Of a stretch of 64,000 nucleotides of DNA, positions 46,399-55,338 are shown piece after piece; position 1 is the stretch's first letter; the number at the start of each line of letters is the position of its first letter. The notes under the pieces are model-generated. The model searched no databases. It was given only the letters and a program-made list of their open reading frames with translations, and was not told the origin of the DNA. Origin of the DNA: Allomuricauda sp. Lineage in GTDB: Bacteria; Bacteroidota; Bacteroidia; Flavobacteriales; Flavobacteriaceae. The stretch spans positions 3,653,115 to 3,717,114 of the forward strand of contig CP051244.1 of assembly GCA_017795045.1 (NCBI GenBank), given 5' to 3'. Position numbers and translations under genes: made by a program.

Positions 46399-47165
46399 TG
46401 ATCGAAGTAGACAACATCCACAAATCGTTTGGCGACAACCACGTTCTAAAAGGGATAACCACCCGTTTTGAACAGGGCAAGACCAATCTGATCATTGGGC
46501 AAAGTGGTTCGGGAAAAACGGTTTTCCTGAAATGCCTTTTAGGCCTTTTTGAACCTGAAGAGGGGAAAATCTGCTATAATGGGCGTGTCTATTCTGACCT
46601 TACCATGAATGAGAAACGGGACCTTAGACAGGAAATGGGCATGGTGTTCCAAGGAAGCGCCCTGTTCGATTCCATGACCGTGGAAGGTAATGTGATGTTC
46701 CCCTTGGAAATGTTCACCAAACAGTCCAAGGCCGAAATGCAGGAGCGTGTGGATTTTGTATTGAAACGGGTAAACCTCATTGACGCCCATACAAGATATC
46801 CATCGGAAATATCCGGGGGGATGCAAAAAAGGGTGGCCATTGCCAGGGCCATCGTCATGAACCCCAAATACTTGTTCTGTGATGAGCCCAACTCAGGGTT
46901 GGACCCTAAAACGGCCATCCTAATAGACAATCTGATCCAGGAAATCACCCAAGAATACAACATCACCACTATCATAAATACCCATGATATGAACTCGGTC
47001 ATGGAAATAGGGGAAAAAATCCTTTTTTTGAAGGACGGTTACAAAGAGTGGGAAGGCACCAACAAGGAAATCTTCAAAACGGACAACAAGGCGGTCACCG
47101 ACTTTGTCTACTCCTCGGAACTCTTTAAAAAAGTGCGACAGATGTATTTGGAAGAACGCAACTAG
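46398..47165 (+). CDS. MlaF-like ABC transporter ATP-binding protein
   Basis: 255 residues from ATG 46398, which overlaps the permease stop. Walker A GQSGSGKT (34-41), Q-loop in GMVFQGSALFD, signature SGGMQKR and Walker B FCDEPNSGLD are all present. With the MlaE-like permease it forms the inner-membrane core of a lipid transporter. The MlaD-type substrate-binding gene is not next to it. Confidence 0.95.
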   Translation: MIEVDNIHKSFGDNHVLKGITTRFEQGKTNLIIGQSGSGKTVFLKCLLGLFEPEEGKICYNGRVYSDLTMNEKRDLRQEMGMVFQGSALFDSMTVEGNVMFPLEMFTKQSKAEMQERVDFVLKRVNLIDAHTRYPSEISGGMQKRVAIARAIVMNPKYLFCDEPNSGLDPKTAILIDNLIQEITQEYNITTIINTHDMNSVMEIGEKILFLKDGYKEWEGTNKEIFKTDNKAVTDFVYSSELFKKVRQMYLEERN

Positions 47166-47174
47166 TTCTTCGGA

Positions 47175-47202
47175 TGTCAGACATCTGGTATCGGATATCT
47201 GA
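47175..47202. repeat. Inverted repeat between mlaF and the metallophosphoesterase
   Basis: Arms of 10 bp with one mismatch (GTCAGACATC / GATATCTGAC) around an 8-nt spacer. It resembles short flavobacterial intergenic repeats. No T-run follows directly, so it is not a classic terminator. Confidence 0.45.
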
Positions 47203-47284
47203 CTCCCACAATCTTAACCTAACCTTAATTTGTGCAGGTGGTTTTTATTGACTGAAAATTACCAACTTTCAAAAAAAACCAACC

Positions 47285-49114
47285 ATGCCTCGTTTTACAC
47301 TCTTTTTTCTAGTCTTTTTATCCGTTTCAATTTCTGTGGCCCAAGACAAGCCCACCATCTATATTGATATTCCCACCCAACAAAAACCTTGGAACCATAT
47401 TGATTGGAACGCTTCGCCGGAACAATTTCAATTTGCCATCGTTACGGACCGCACTGGGGGACATAGGCCGGGAGTTTTCCCAACAGGCGTAAAAAAGCTC
47501 AACCTCTTACAGCCCGAGTTTGTGATGAGCGTTGGCGATTTGATTGAAGGCTATACTCGAGATACGGTACGGTTGAACCAAGAGTGGAAGGAATTCAATG
47601 GTTTTATCTCCCAATTGGAAGCTCCTTTCTTTTATGTGCCGGGCAACCATGACATCACCAACGAGGTCATGGAAAAGAAATGGAAAGAAATGTTCGGGGT
47701 ATCCTACTATCATTTCGTGTACAAGGATGTCCTCTTTCTCTGCCTGAATTCAGAAGATAATATTCGTGGAGCTGGCAGAGGCACCATAGATGATGAACAG
47801 TACGAATACATTAAAAAAGTGCTGGAAGAGAACAAGGATGTAAAATGGACCCTTGCTTTTTTACACCAACCTTTGTGGGTCCAAGAAGATACCAAGAGAT
47901 GGAACGATGTGGAAGAATTGCTTCAGGGCAGACCCCATAACGTATTTGCAGGGCACTACCACCGATACTGGAAAACACAAAGAAACAATGGAAAATATAT
48001 AGCTTTGGCCACAACAGGTGGAGGCAGTGCCTTAAGGGGCAAGGCCTATGGTGAATTTGACCATGTGGTCTGGGTCACCATGACCGAGGAAGGCCCTATT
48101 CTGGCCAACTTGTTCTTGGATGGTATCTGGGACGAAGATGTGGTTACCGAAGAATTGGTGGACCTCGTCCGGAACCAACCCTTCCCCGTTAAAATAGAGC
48201 CGGTTTATGTTGATGACCAACATGCGGAAAATATGGTTGGCAAGGTTAGGGCCACCAACCATTCCGATACTCGGATGCGGGTACGCTTCAAAGGCATTTC
48301 CAATGATGATCTATTGTATCAGTTTGAACAGACTGACATCATCGTGGAACCCAACGATGTTACCGTTTTGGATTTGACCATTCAGAATGTTGACCAAAAA
48401 ACATTGGAGGACCTATCCACCATGCAGATTGAAGTGGATATCACCTACTTATTCGAGGAAAAACCCAATGTGGAATTTTCATCCACTTTAAATTATCTGC
48501 CTTTCTACAAATATGCTGTTGGGGAAACCAAAAAAGTGAAGCTGGATGGTAATTTAAAGGAGTGGTCCAAAGCAGATTGGAACTCGGTGAAACAAATGGA
48601 TGGCGCTCCTTTTGATTTTGATGGTCCATCGGACTTTGAAATGAAATTTGCCACAGCTTACGACGATGACCACTTTTATGTGGCGGTCGACCTCAAGGAC
48701 AACGACCTTTATATTGATGAAGAAGCCTCCCATTCGGCCCAAGATGCCATTGTGATTGGCCTGGATGCAAGACCTCTCCAAGCAAGTGCCTTTAATGGCG
48801 GTTCAGGGAGAGGAAAGGATTGGTTTGCCTTATTAAGAACCTTCAAGGAAAATGACCCTATCTATCGTGAAGATTTACTCCCAGAGGGTGTCAAATCAGT
48901 CGTAAAAAAGACCGAAACAGGTGCCCAAATGGAAGTGGCCATCCCAATAGCGTATTTAAATAAGATGTATGGAGGGGAATGGTCATCCTTACGTTTGGGT
49001 GTGGGCTATTATGATTTTGACTCGGATGACGAAGGAGCCACTACCCACTATTGGTTTCCTGCATGGAATGGTAAAAATGATGTCCCTGGATCGGGCATGC
49101 TGTTCAAAGAGTAG
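47285..49114 (+). CDS. Secreted metallophosphoesterase with C-terminal CBM9-like domain
   Basis: 609 residues with a signal peptide (about 19). The calcineurin-like phosphoesterase domain shows D55 (AIVTDRTGG), D85 (SVGDLIEG), GNHD at 120-123 and the GHYHRYW metal His pair near 219-225. The C-terminal 190 residues (KVKLDGNLKEWSKADW, then FATAYDDDHFYVAVDL) look like a carbohydrate-binding family 9-type or DOMON-like sandwich. A secreted phosphatase or phosphodiesterase acting on an extracellular substrate is likely. It is transcribed alone. Confidence 0.88.
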   Translation: MPRFTLFFLVFLSVSISVAQDKPTIYIDIPTQQKPWNHIDWNASPEQFQFAIVTDRTGGHRPGVFPTGVKKLNLLQPEFVMSVGDLIEGYTRDTVRLNQEWKEFNGFISQLEAPFFYVPGNHDITNEVMEKKWKEMFGVSYYHFVYKDVLFLCLNSEDNIRGAGRGTIDDEQYEYIKKVLEENKDVKWTLAFLHQPLWVQEDTKRWNDVEELLQGRPHNVFAGHYHRYWKTQRNNGKYIALATTGGGSALRGKAYGEFDHVVWVTMTEEGPILANLFLDGIWDEDVVTEELVDLVRNQPFPVKIEPVYVDDQHAENMVGKVRATNHSDTRMRVRFKGISNDDLLYQFEQTDIIVEPNDVTVLDLTIQNVDQKTLEDLSTMQIEVDITYLFEEKPNVEFSSTLNYLPFYKYAVGETKKVKLDGNLKEWSKADWNSVKQMDGAPFDFDGPSDFEMKFATAYDDDHFYVAVDLKDNDLYIDEEASHSAQDAIVIGLDARPLQASAFNGGSGRGKDWFALLRTFKENDPIYREDLLPEGVKSVVKKTETGAQMEVAIPIAYLNKMYGGEWSSLRLGVGYYDFDSDDEGATTHYWFPAWNGKNDVPGSGMLFKE

Positions 49115-49117
49115 TTT

Positions 49118-50572
49118 TTAGTCTACCTCTTTGATCACCAAGGTCGAATCTTGGAGTCTCAGCTTCAACCAGGTCAATATTTTCTTGGTGTCCGCCTCCT
49201 TTTGGGAGTTTGCCACCGCCTTTTTCCATTGCACCTCAAACACGGGGATGGTATCCAATTTGTTGAAATCTGTCTGTATCTGGTATGAAAAACCAAGCCC
49301 TGCTATGTTTTCGTAGTTGGCTTTGGCCTCGGCACTGATTTCTTTAAAGGGAATCTGTTTTCCAACATTTCGGGTCAGACTGGCCACTTCTTCCTCCAAC
49401 AATCGGATTTGCTCATCCTTGTTCAACAGTTCGGCCTTGTTTTTTTCGTAGAGTTCACTTACATAATTGAACTTTTCCTGGGAATCGTCCTTACCTCCTT
49501 GAATAATGTGCAACTCGGCATCCTTTAGTCTGGAATATTGGCTTTTTTGGGTCCTCCATGTGTTCACCACATTTTCTGGAATAAGCTCATCACCCATACA
49601 GACCAACTCTATCAACGGCGCCTCCCCGTCATTATACTCCAATTTGGTTAAATTGTCCACATACCTTCCTGCACCATTAAATTGATACACCTCAATGGTC
49701 TCCCGCAAAAACTCTTGGGCCTGTTTGGTAAAAAGGGATTCCTGAAATACTTGATAAAAGGTAAATCCTGCTGGAATCATCACCAAAATACCCGTTATGG
49801 AAGCCACTCTAGCAATAAACCTCCGTCTTTGGGAATTGGCATAACGCACCATTGGAAACCTCAAAAATTTGATGACCAGAAAAGTGGCCAGCCCTATAAA
49901 TATGGTATTGATGATAAAAAGGTACATGGCCCCTGCGGCATACCAAGGCTTACCGATGGCCAAACCAAAACCTACGGTGCATAAAGGCGGCATAAGAGCG
50001 GTTGCAATCGCGACCCCAAATATCACACTGGCTATGGTGCCTTTTTTGGCCCGTGCGATGACCAAGGCCAATCCACCAAAGAAGGCAATCAGCACATCGC
50101 GAATATCTGGTTTGGTACGGGCCAACAGCTCAGAGGATTCGTCCCGTAGCGGGAAGAGATAGAAAAATAGGAAAGCGGTAATCACACTCAACACCACCAT
50201 TACGGTGAAATTTTTAAGTGATCTTCGCAGGGTATCAATATCGTTGATGGCCAAGGACATGCCCATCCCCAAGATGGGACCCATCAAGGGAGAAATCAAC
50301 ATGGCTCCGATTACCACAGCTGTTGAGTTGGCATTCAACCCAATGGAAGCTATAAAAATGGAACAGATCAAAATCCATGATGTATGCCCCTTAAAGGGGA
50401 TATCCGCAATAATGGATTCCTTGGTGGCCACGGCATCCGTATTGGTCCGAATCTCCAAAAGTTCAGACAGAAACTTTCGGACACTTCCCAACAATCCCTT
50501 AAAATCCTTTTTTACATCCTCCCCACTGTCATGTTGTGGGGGTGTAGCCCCTGCAAATTGATTTTCGTCCAT
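49118..50572 (-). CDS. DUF389-family integral membrane protein
   Basis: 484 residues. The membrane part (about 60-290) starts with NSTAVVIGAMLISPLMGPIL and GMSLAINDIDTLRRSL, the DUF389 signature with a conserved Asp/Arg. The C-terminal part is soluble and includes a coiled-coil stretch (about 380-410). Function of the family is unclear. It lies 3 bp downstream of the mannose-1-phosphate guanylyltransferase gene on the same strand. Confidence 0.9.
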   Translation of the reverse strand: MDENQFAGATPPQHDSGEDVKKDFKGLLGSVRKFLSELLEIRTNTDAVATKESIIADIPFKGHTSWILICSIFIASIGLNANSTAVVIGAMLISPLMGPILGMGMSLAINDIDTLRRSLKNFTVMVVLSVITAFLFFYLFPLRDESSELLARTKPDIRDVLIAFFGGLALVIARAKKGTIASVIFGVAIATALMPPLCTVGFGLAIGKPWYAAGAMYLFIINTIFIGLATFLVIKFLRFPMVRYANSQRRRFIARVASITGILVMIPAGFTFYQVFQESLFTKQAQEFLRETIEVYQFNGAGRYVDNLTKLEYNDGEAPLIELVCMGDELIPENVVNTWRTQKSQYSRLKDAELHIIQGGKDDSQEKFNYVSELYEKNKAELLNKDEQIRLLEEEVASLTRNVGKQIPFKEISAEAKANYENIAGLGFSYQIQTDFNKLDTIPVFEVQWKKAVANSQKEADTKKILTWLKLRLQDSTLVIKEVD

Positions 50573-50575
50573 AAA

Positions 50576-51655
50576 TTATGCAAACTGATCTCCAAACTTG
50601 TTCTTGACTTGTTCCAGTACTTTTTTGATGTCCTGTTGTTTCTCTTTGGGATAAATCAACAGTACTTCTTCCTTATCCACTATGATATAATCCTCCAATC
50701 CATCAACCACAACAATCTTTCCCTTGGGAGAGCGAATCATATTTCCTTTGGCATTGTCCAAAAGGGTCTTGGCATTGACCACGGCATTGTCAGCATCATC
50801 CTTATCCAATTTATCATAGAGCGCACCCCAAGTACCTAGGTCGTTCCAATCAAAAGTGGCCGGTAAAGTATATATGGATTTGGATTGTTCCAAGATAGCA
50901 TAATCTATGGATATGTTTTCTGCCTTGGCGTAGTTTTCTTGTATAAAATCCCGCTCTAAATTGGTATTGTAAGCAGAAACTCCGTCAGCGAACAGTTTAT
51001 ACTGGTTAGGCTGATATTCCTTAAAGGCATCCACAATGGTTTGCACACTCCACATAAAAATACCGGCGTTCCACAAGAAATTGCCCTGGGCCAAAAATTC
51101 CTTGGCCGTTTCATAATCCGGTTTTTCCCTGAATTGGGACACTTTTTTCAGATTTTGGTCACTTCCCTTTTCAAACTCGATATATCCAAAACCGGTGTTT
51201 GGAAATGTAGGTTGAATCCCCAAAGTACAGAGTACTTGCTCCTTTTCACATTTCTGAAAGCAGGTAATGACATCCTGTTCAAAGGCCTCTTCATCCTCAA
51301 TCCAATGGTCACTGGGCGCCACGATCATCACCGCATTGGGGTCCATCTTTTGGATTTTCAAGGAAGCATAGAGTATGCAGGGAGCGGTATTTCGCATGGC
51401 AGGTTCCAAAACCACCTGTTCTGGTTTAACCTTTGGCAACTGCTCCAAAACCAAGTCGTTGTATCGCTCGTTGGTCAAGATTAGAATATTTTCGGTAGGT
51501 ATAAACCGATTCAAACGATCAAAGGTTTTCTGGATCAAGGTCTTTCCAGAGCCCAACATATCATGAAACTGTTTGGGGTGGTCCGTAGTACTCACGGGCC
51601 AAAACCGTGACCCTACACCTCCTGCCATTAAAATTGCGTAATAGTTCTGGTTCAT
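50576..51655 (-). CDS. Mannose-1-phosphate guanylyltransferase
   Basis: A 359-residue nucleotidyltransferase. LMAGGVGSRFWPVS (9-22) is the GTP-binding signature with K28 in HPKQF. PSDHWIED is the catalytic-metal region, FEKGSD and REKPDYETAKEFL fit the mannose-1-phosphate binding part, and DWNDLGTWGALYD is the typical late motif. It makes GDP-mannose for glycans and exopolysaccharide. There is no C-terminal isomerase domain, so it is the monofunctional form. Confidence 0.94.
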   Translation of the reverse strand: MNQNYYAILMAGGVGSRFWPVSTTDHPKQFHDMLGSGKTLIQKTFDRLNRFIPTENILILTNERYNDLVLEQLPKVKPEQVVLEPAMRNTAPCILYASLKIQKMDPNAVMIVAPSDHWIEDEEAFEQDVITCFQKCEKEQVLCTLGIQPTFPNTGFGYIEFEKGSDQNLKKVSQFREKPDYETAKEFLAQGNFLWNAGIFMWSVQTIVDAFKEYQPNQYKLFADGVSAYNTNLERDFIQENYAKAENISIDYAILEQSKSIYTLPATFDWNDLGTWGALYDKLDKDDADNAVVNAKTLLDNAKGNMIRSPKGKIVVVDGLEDYIIVDKEEVLLIYPKEKQQDIKKVLEQVKNKFGDQFA

Positions 51656-51673
51656 TTTAATTTATTTAGCGTT

Positions 51674-51752
51674 GTCATTTCGAACGTATGTGAGAAATCT
51701 AAGAAACAATCAAATCGAGATTTCTCAATCGCTTTGCTCATTTCGAAATGAC
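51674..51752. repeat. Dispersed inverted repeat with GTCATTTCGAA ends
   Basis: The left arm begins GTCATTTCGAACG (51674) and continues TGAGAAATCT. The right arm ends ATTTCGAAATGAC (51752) after GATTTCTCAATCG. It is the same family as the elements at 39612, 54181 and 21513, and fills most of the gap between the guanylyltransferase and the SprT-like gene. Confidence 0.75.
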
Positions 51753-51823
51753 GTTACTTTCTTTTATATAAAAAACTCAATTTGGAATTATTGTTTACCT
51801 CTCAACTCCACTCAAGGTGACAA

Positions 51824-52426
51824 TTATTCTACCAATTCCACCTCAGCATTAGGCTGAAACAAATATAATCTGCCCGTGGCTAATTCCACACACTCGTACC
51901 GCTTTACTTTTTTCTTTCCCTTTTTATACAGTTTGCCATTGTACAGTCTAAAAACACTACCTATGGGCAGTTCATACACATAGCTATGTTCTCGTTCTTC
52001 CGCATCAAAAGTCTTAAGGGCAATGGACAAACGGGCATCTGTACTGCTACTGGCCTTTGGGTTTTTAAAGTGGTTGGCAATAATGGGCAACAACTGTGAT
52101 GGAAACACCTCAGGCCTAATAAAAGGGACCATCAAATGCTGAAAGGTACGTTTCCATTCCTCGCCATGGGGTTTTATTCGGCGACCATACGTTTCAAAGG
52201 CGACCAAATGCGCTATCTCGTGGACGAGTGTGATCAGAAACCGGTATTTGTTCAGTGAGGCATTTACGGTAATCTGGTGGAGTCCGTTGGGCATTCTTCG
52301 ATAATCTCCATGACGGGTAACCCTGTGGCTTACAATTTTAAGATGTACCCCGTGGGTCTTGATCAACTCAAAACAAGGAGTCACAGCTCGTTCCGGTAAA
52401 TATTTTTGGAGGGTGGTTTCCATCAT
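51824..52426 (-). CDS. SprT-like zinc metalloprotease-domain protein
   Basis: 200 residues. The SprT-like zinc motif is HEIAH (H69, E70, H73) with the following H87 in PHGEEWKRTF. The C-terminal region (VFRLYNGKLYKKGKKKVKRYECVEL) is the zinc-ribbon-like tail usual in SprT-like proteins, although I see only one Cys there. No signal peptide, so cytoplasmic; eukaryotic relatives cleave DNA-protein crosslinks. Either of two adjacent ATG codons (52426 or 52423) may be used. Its start region overlaps a direct repeat of the divergent promoter. Confidence 0.85.
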   Translation of the reverse strand: MMETTLQKYLPERAVTPCFELIKTHGVHLKIVSHRVTRHGDYRRMPNGLHQITVNASLNKYRFLITLVHEIAHLVAFETYGRRIKPHGEEWKRTFQHLMVPFIRPEVFPSQLLPIIANHFKNPKASSSTDARLSIALKTFDAEEREHSYVYELPIGSVFRLYNGKLYKKGKKKVKRYECVELATGRLYLFQPNAEVELVE

Positions 52427-52493
52427 TCGTCAAACGAAAATAGGCATTCGTCAATTAATGGCATTTTTTATCAAAAGTCTTTTTTACATTTTC
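52424..52493 (+). promoter_or_regulatory. Direct-repeat promoter: CATTCGTCAA twice at 21-bp period plus -7-like TACATTTTC
   Basis: Copies lie at 52424-52433 and 52445-52454, and a TACATTTTC element starts at 52485, 40 bp after the second copy. Spacing and sequence match the promoter at 40646-40714. Both also share a TTTATCAA stretch between the repeats and the -7 element. The first copy overlaps the start codons of the divergent SprT-like gene. Confidence 0.7.
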
Positions 52494-52508
52494 ATAAAAT
52501 TAAAACCA

Positions 52509-53429
52509 ATGAAAACCGTTACCTACCTACTAATAAATATCCTACCTCTCATTTTCTTTGCTCAAAAGAACGATAATCTAAATCAAATGCTTTGGCAAAG
52601 AGTCCAAAATTGTTCTTCTTTACTTCAAAATATTGATGAAAATGACATTCCAGAATACAACAAGATCGATGATACCAGAAATGGATACCTTAAGGTTTTT
52701 GGTGAATATCCCGCATGTGGCTGTACGTGTAGTTCAACAGTTGGAGCATATAAAGATATTAATGGGAACTATACTCTGTTACAAAAAGAAGAATTCTCAT
52801 GTAAGTGGGAAAAATCAATCTCTTCAAATAAAAGTCTATATGAAGTATTGCCTGAAAATTTCAATATCAATATTTTCTCTACAAATAAACCAATACCCGA
52901 ATCCGACCATGCTGTGTTCTTCTTGGACATTGATATTCCAAGAATAGGAACGGACACTAAGCTAACTTTAGACCTTATTCCTTTCGGGATTTTAAAAGAG
53001 CAAAAGAATGCTTTGATCACCTTCAATTATTCACAGAATGGTTCAGGAGAAGACAGTCAAAATACCATAACGGATTCCTTTTATAAATTAAAGCTTCTAG
53101 CAAATAATATTGTAAACAAGAGCACACTTACCTTCTTATTGAAGAAAGAATATGACCATATCAACAAAGATGACAAAAAGTATATTGAACAAAATATCAT
53201 TGCAAGTGATTCATGGGGCCATTTTAAATCATTTGACGAACTATCCGAAAAACTAAGGATCATAAAAAACGCCTACGATATCTATTCACAATTAGACTTC
53301 ATGTCCGTACTAATGAGATGGAATAAAGAAAAGGGAAGGTTCGAAATAAAATCAAAAAATGATAGACCAAAGAAAGTGTCTTTTATAAATTTTATCTTGG
53401 AAAATGTTTTTTGGGGTCCAGTCTGCTGA
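52509..53429 (+). CDS. Secreted accessory protein of unknown function
   Basis: 306 residues from ATG 52509 with a short signal peptide (ILPLIFFAQ). The DNA is markedly AT-rich compared with its neighbours. A Cys-rich patch ACGCTCSS lies near residues 74-81. No family recognised. It stands alone between divergent and convergent core genes and is driven by the direct-repeat promoter just upstream, so it is probably in the same regulon as the 40800 cassette. Confidence 0.65.
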   Translation: MKTVTYLLINILPLIFFAQKNDNLNQMLWQRVQNCSSLLQNIDENDIPEYNKIDDTRNGYLKVFGEYPACGCTCSSTVGAYKDINGNYTLLQKEEFSCKWEKSISSNKSLYEVLPENFNINIFSTNKPIPESDHAVFFLDIDIPRIGTDTKLTLDLIPFGILKEQKNALITFNYSQNGSGEDSQNTITDSFYKLKLLANNIVNKSTLTFLLKKEYDHINKDDKKYIEQNIIASDSWGHFKSFDELSEKLRIIKNAYDIYSQLDFMSVLMRWNKEKGRFEIKSKNDRPKKVSFINFILENVFWGPVC

Positions 53430-53453
53430 AAAAAACATTGGAGCATTAAAAAA

Positions 53454-54131
53454 TCAAGGGGTGCTATTGCTTACCTGCAACAACTTCCCATTGTACATTT
53501 TTTGTCCGTTGAGGGAAAAATCCTTGATGTACGAAGCCATGCCCAATGCGGTCACTGGGGCTTGGTAGCCCGGAAAGGCTTCTTCCAACATCTCGGTCTG
53601 TACGGCCCCCAAGGCCAGCACATTAAAACTTGGTCCCGTTTCCTTAAATTCCTCGGCCCAAAGTTCGGTCAGGGTAATGACCGCTCCTTTACTGGAACTA
53701 TAGGCAGACAATCCGGGAAACTTCACACTGCCCTGTACCCCACCCATTGAACTGATGGTGACCACATGGCCTGTTTTGCCCATATTGGGAAGCACTCTTT
53801 TGGTCATCTCGGCCACGCCGAACACGTTTACTTTGTAAACGGCCTCAAATTCTTCCGGAGTGATGTCCAAAAAAGGTTTGTTCAACAGACGTCCGGCATT
53901 GTTGATTAGGACGTCCACGGACCCCCACTGTTTCAGGAATTCATCCACTTTATCAAAATCCGAAGGGTTTCCCAAATCAAAAGGGAATGCATGGACATTG
54001 GAAAGTTTTAAATCGGTTATGGGTTGGGCGTTTCTGGACAATGCCAATACCTGATGTCCTTCTTGGGCAAACAATTTGACCAATTCAAACCCAATTCCCC
54101 TGCTTGTTCCTGTAATGATAATGTTTGCCAT
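53454..54131 (-). CDS. SDR-family oxidoreductase (classical)
   Basis: 225 residues from ATG 54131 (ATG 54140 would add three). The cofactor motif is TGTSRGIG (7-14), NNAG at 77-80, the catalytic Ser near 127-128 (TISSMGG) and Tyr144/Lys148 (AYSSSKGA). A complete classical short-chain dehydrogenase; substrate unknown. It is 88 bp upstream of the M28 peptidase's 3' side on the same strand. Confidence 0.92.
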   Translation of the reverse strand: MANIIITGTSRGIGFELVKLFAQEGHQVLALSRNAQPITDLKLSNVHAFPFDLGNPSDFDKVDEFLKQWGSVDVLINNAGRLLNKPFLDITPEEFEAVYKVNVFGVAEMTKRVLPNMGKTGHVVTISSMGGVQGSVKFPGLSAYSSSKGAVITLTELWAEEFKETGPSFNVLALGAVQTEMLEEAFPGYQAPVTALGMASYIKDFSLNGQKMYNGKLLQVSNSTP

Positions 54132-54180
54132 AAATTTCATGATTCATTATTCCCTCAAAAACGGGAATCCAAAAAAAAAT

Positions 54181-54215
54181 AGATTTCTCACCCCTAAAAG
54201 GGGGTTCGAAATGAC
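54181..54215. repeat. Partial dispersed repeat ending TTCGAAATGAC
   Basis: Contains GATTTCTCA and GGTTCGAAATGAC, matching one half of the element at 51674-51752, with a CCCCTAAAAGGGGG hairpin in the middle. It lies between the M28 peptidase and the SDR gene. Confidence 0.55.
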
Positions 54216-54218
54216 ATT

Positions 54219-55244
54219 CTATTCTGCTACTTGTATTTCTTGGGTGGGTGCATTGGCAATCCCCTCCAAAACAGGGATGGACTTGTTCACCAAGGTTGCC
54301 ATATGTTCAAAATCCATGATATCTACCTCATCCCCTACTTTGTGATAATGGTCAAAGTTGGTGAAATCAAAGGTGCAAAACGTGTGCGAAGGCACTCCAA
54401 ACTCTTTGTGGAACGGATAATTGTCCGAGCGCTGAAAGAGATTGTATTCCTTGGCCGTTGGCAAAAACCCAATGAGTTTTTCCTTGGCATGGGTATTGCA
54501 CACCTCAGCAAGATTGGAGTTGTCATAGCCCGTGATATACATGAAATAATCCTTGTCCACCAAAGGCACACCGGTCATTTCAAAATTGAGCATGGCATAC
54601 AGGTTCAGATTCTGTTCCTTCAATTTCTTGGCTAGATGTTCAGATCCCAACAGTCCTTTTTCCTCTGCACTGAAGAGTGCAAAAATCAGGCTTCGCTTGT
54701 TTCTTTTCTTGGTCCCGAAATATCGGGCCAATTCCATCACGGTAGCCGTTCCCGAAGCATTGTCATTGGCCCCGTTGGCAATCCCATCGCCATTTTCCGG
54801 CGCAACGGTCCCTATGTGATCATAATGGGCACCGATGACAATATATTCGTTCTTCAATGTAGGGTCATTGCCCTCCACAACTCCAACAATATTATAGGCT
54901 GGAGCCTCAAAATTGGCCAAGGTATCGCGATACGATTCAAAATAGGGAGCCACTCCATACGAACCAAAATAATCTTCGATATACTTTGCGGCCATCTCTA
55001 TCCCTTCACTTCCAGAATCACGTCCTTTCAACTCATCTGAGGCCAGATAGTTCATGATGGACCCAATCCTATCGACATTGGAAAAGGTATCCGAGCCTTT
55101 TTTTGGCGAAGTAGTCAATGGTTCTGCGGATGCCACTGTGCTTGCCTGCGAGGTAGGGGATACCAAAGTGGTGGTTTCCTGTATCTGGGTAGAACCACAG
55201 CTGAGCACCAATAAGGAAGTAAAAGTGTATAAAATGGATTTCAT
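54219..55244 (-). CDS. M28-family zinc aminopeptidase, lipoprotein
   Basis: 341 residues with lipobox VLSC (Cys16) and a low-complexity Ser/Thr linker to about residue 50. Zinc ligands are H140 and D142 (GAHYDHIG), D161 (GANDNASG), E194/E195 (FSAEEKGLLG), E222 (NFEMTG, where many relatives have Asp) and a late His in FDHYHKVGD. A surface or periplasmic exopeptidase. It is separated from pdhC by a terminator. Confidence 0.92.
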   Translation of the reverse strand: MKSILYTFTSLLVLSCGSTQIQETTTLVSPTSQASTVASAEPLTTSPKKGSDTFSNVDRIGSIMNYLASDELKGRDSGSEGIEMAAKYIEDYFGSYGVAPYFESYRDTLANFEAPAYNIVGVVEGNDPTLKNEYIVIGAHYDHIGTVAPENGDGIANGANDNASGTATVMELARYFGTKKRNKRSLIFALFSAEEKGLLGSEHLAKKLKEQNLNLYAMLNFEMTGVPLVDKDYFMYITGYDNSNLAEVCNTHAKEKLIGFLPTAKEYNLFQRSDNYPFHKEFGVPSHTFCTFDFTNFDHYHKVGDEVDIMDFEHMATLVNKSIPVLEGIANAPTQEIQVAE

Positions 55245-55271
55245 TGTTTTCGTTTTTTGAATTTTCTAAAG

Positions 55272-55300
55272 ATAAAAAAAGCATCCTTAAAAGGATGCTT
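55272..55300 (-). terminator. Rho-independent terminator after pdhC
   Basis: A perfect 10-bp stem (AAGCATCCTT / AAGGATGCTT) with a 2-base tip. On the minus strand it is followed by a run of seven T. It ends the pdhA-pdhC transcript. Confidence 0.85.
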
Positions 55301-55338
55301 CTTATCATAGGTATGCTTTTTATTGCTCCAAAAAGGCA

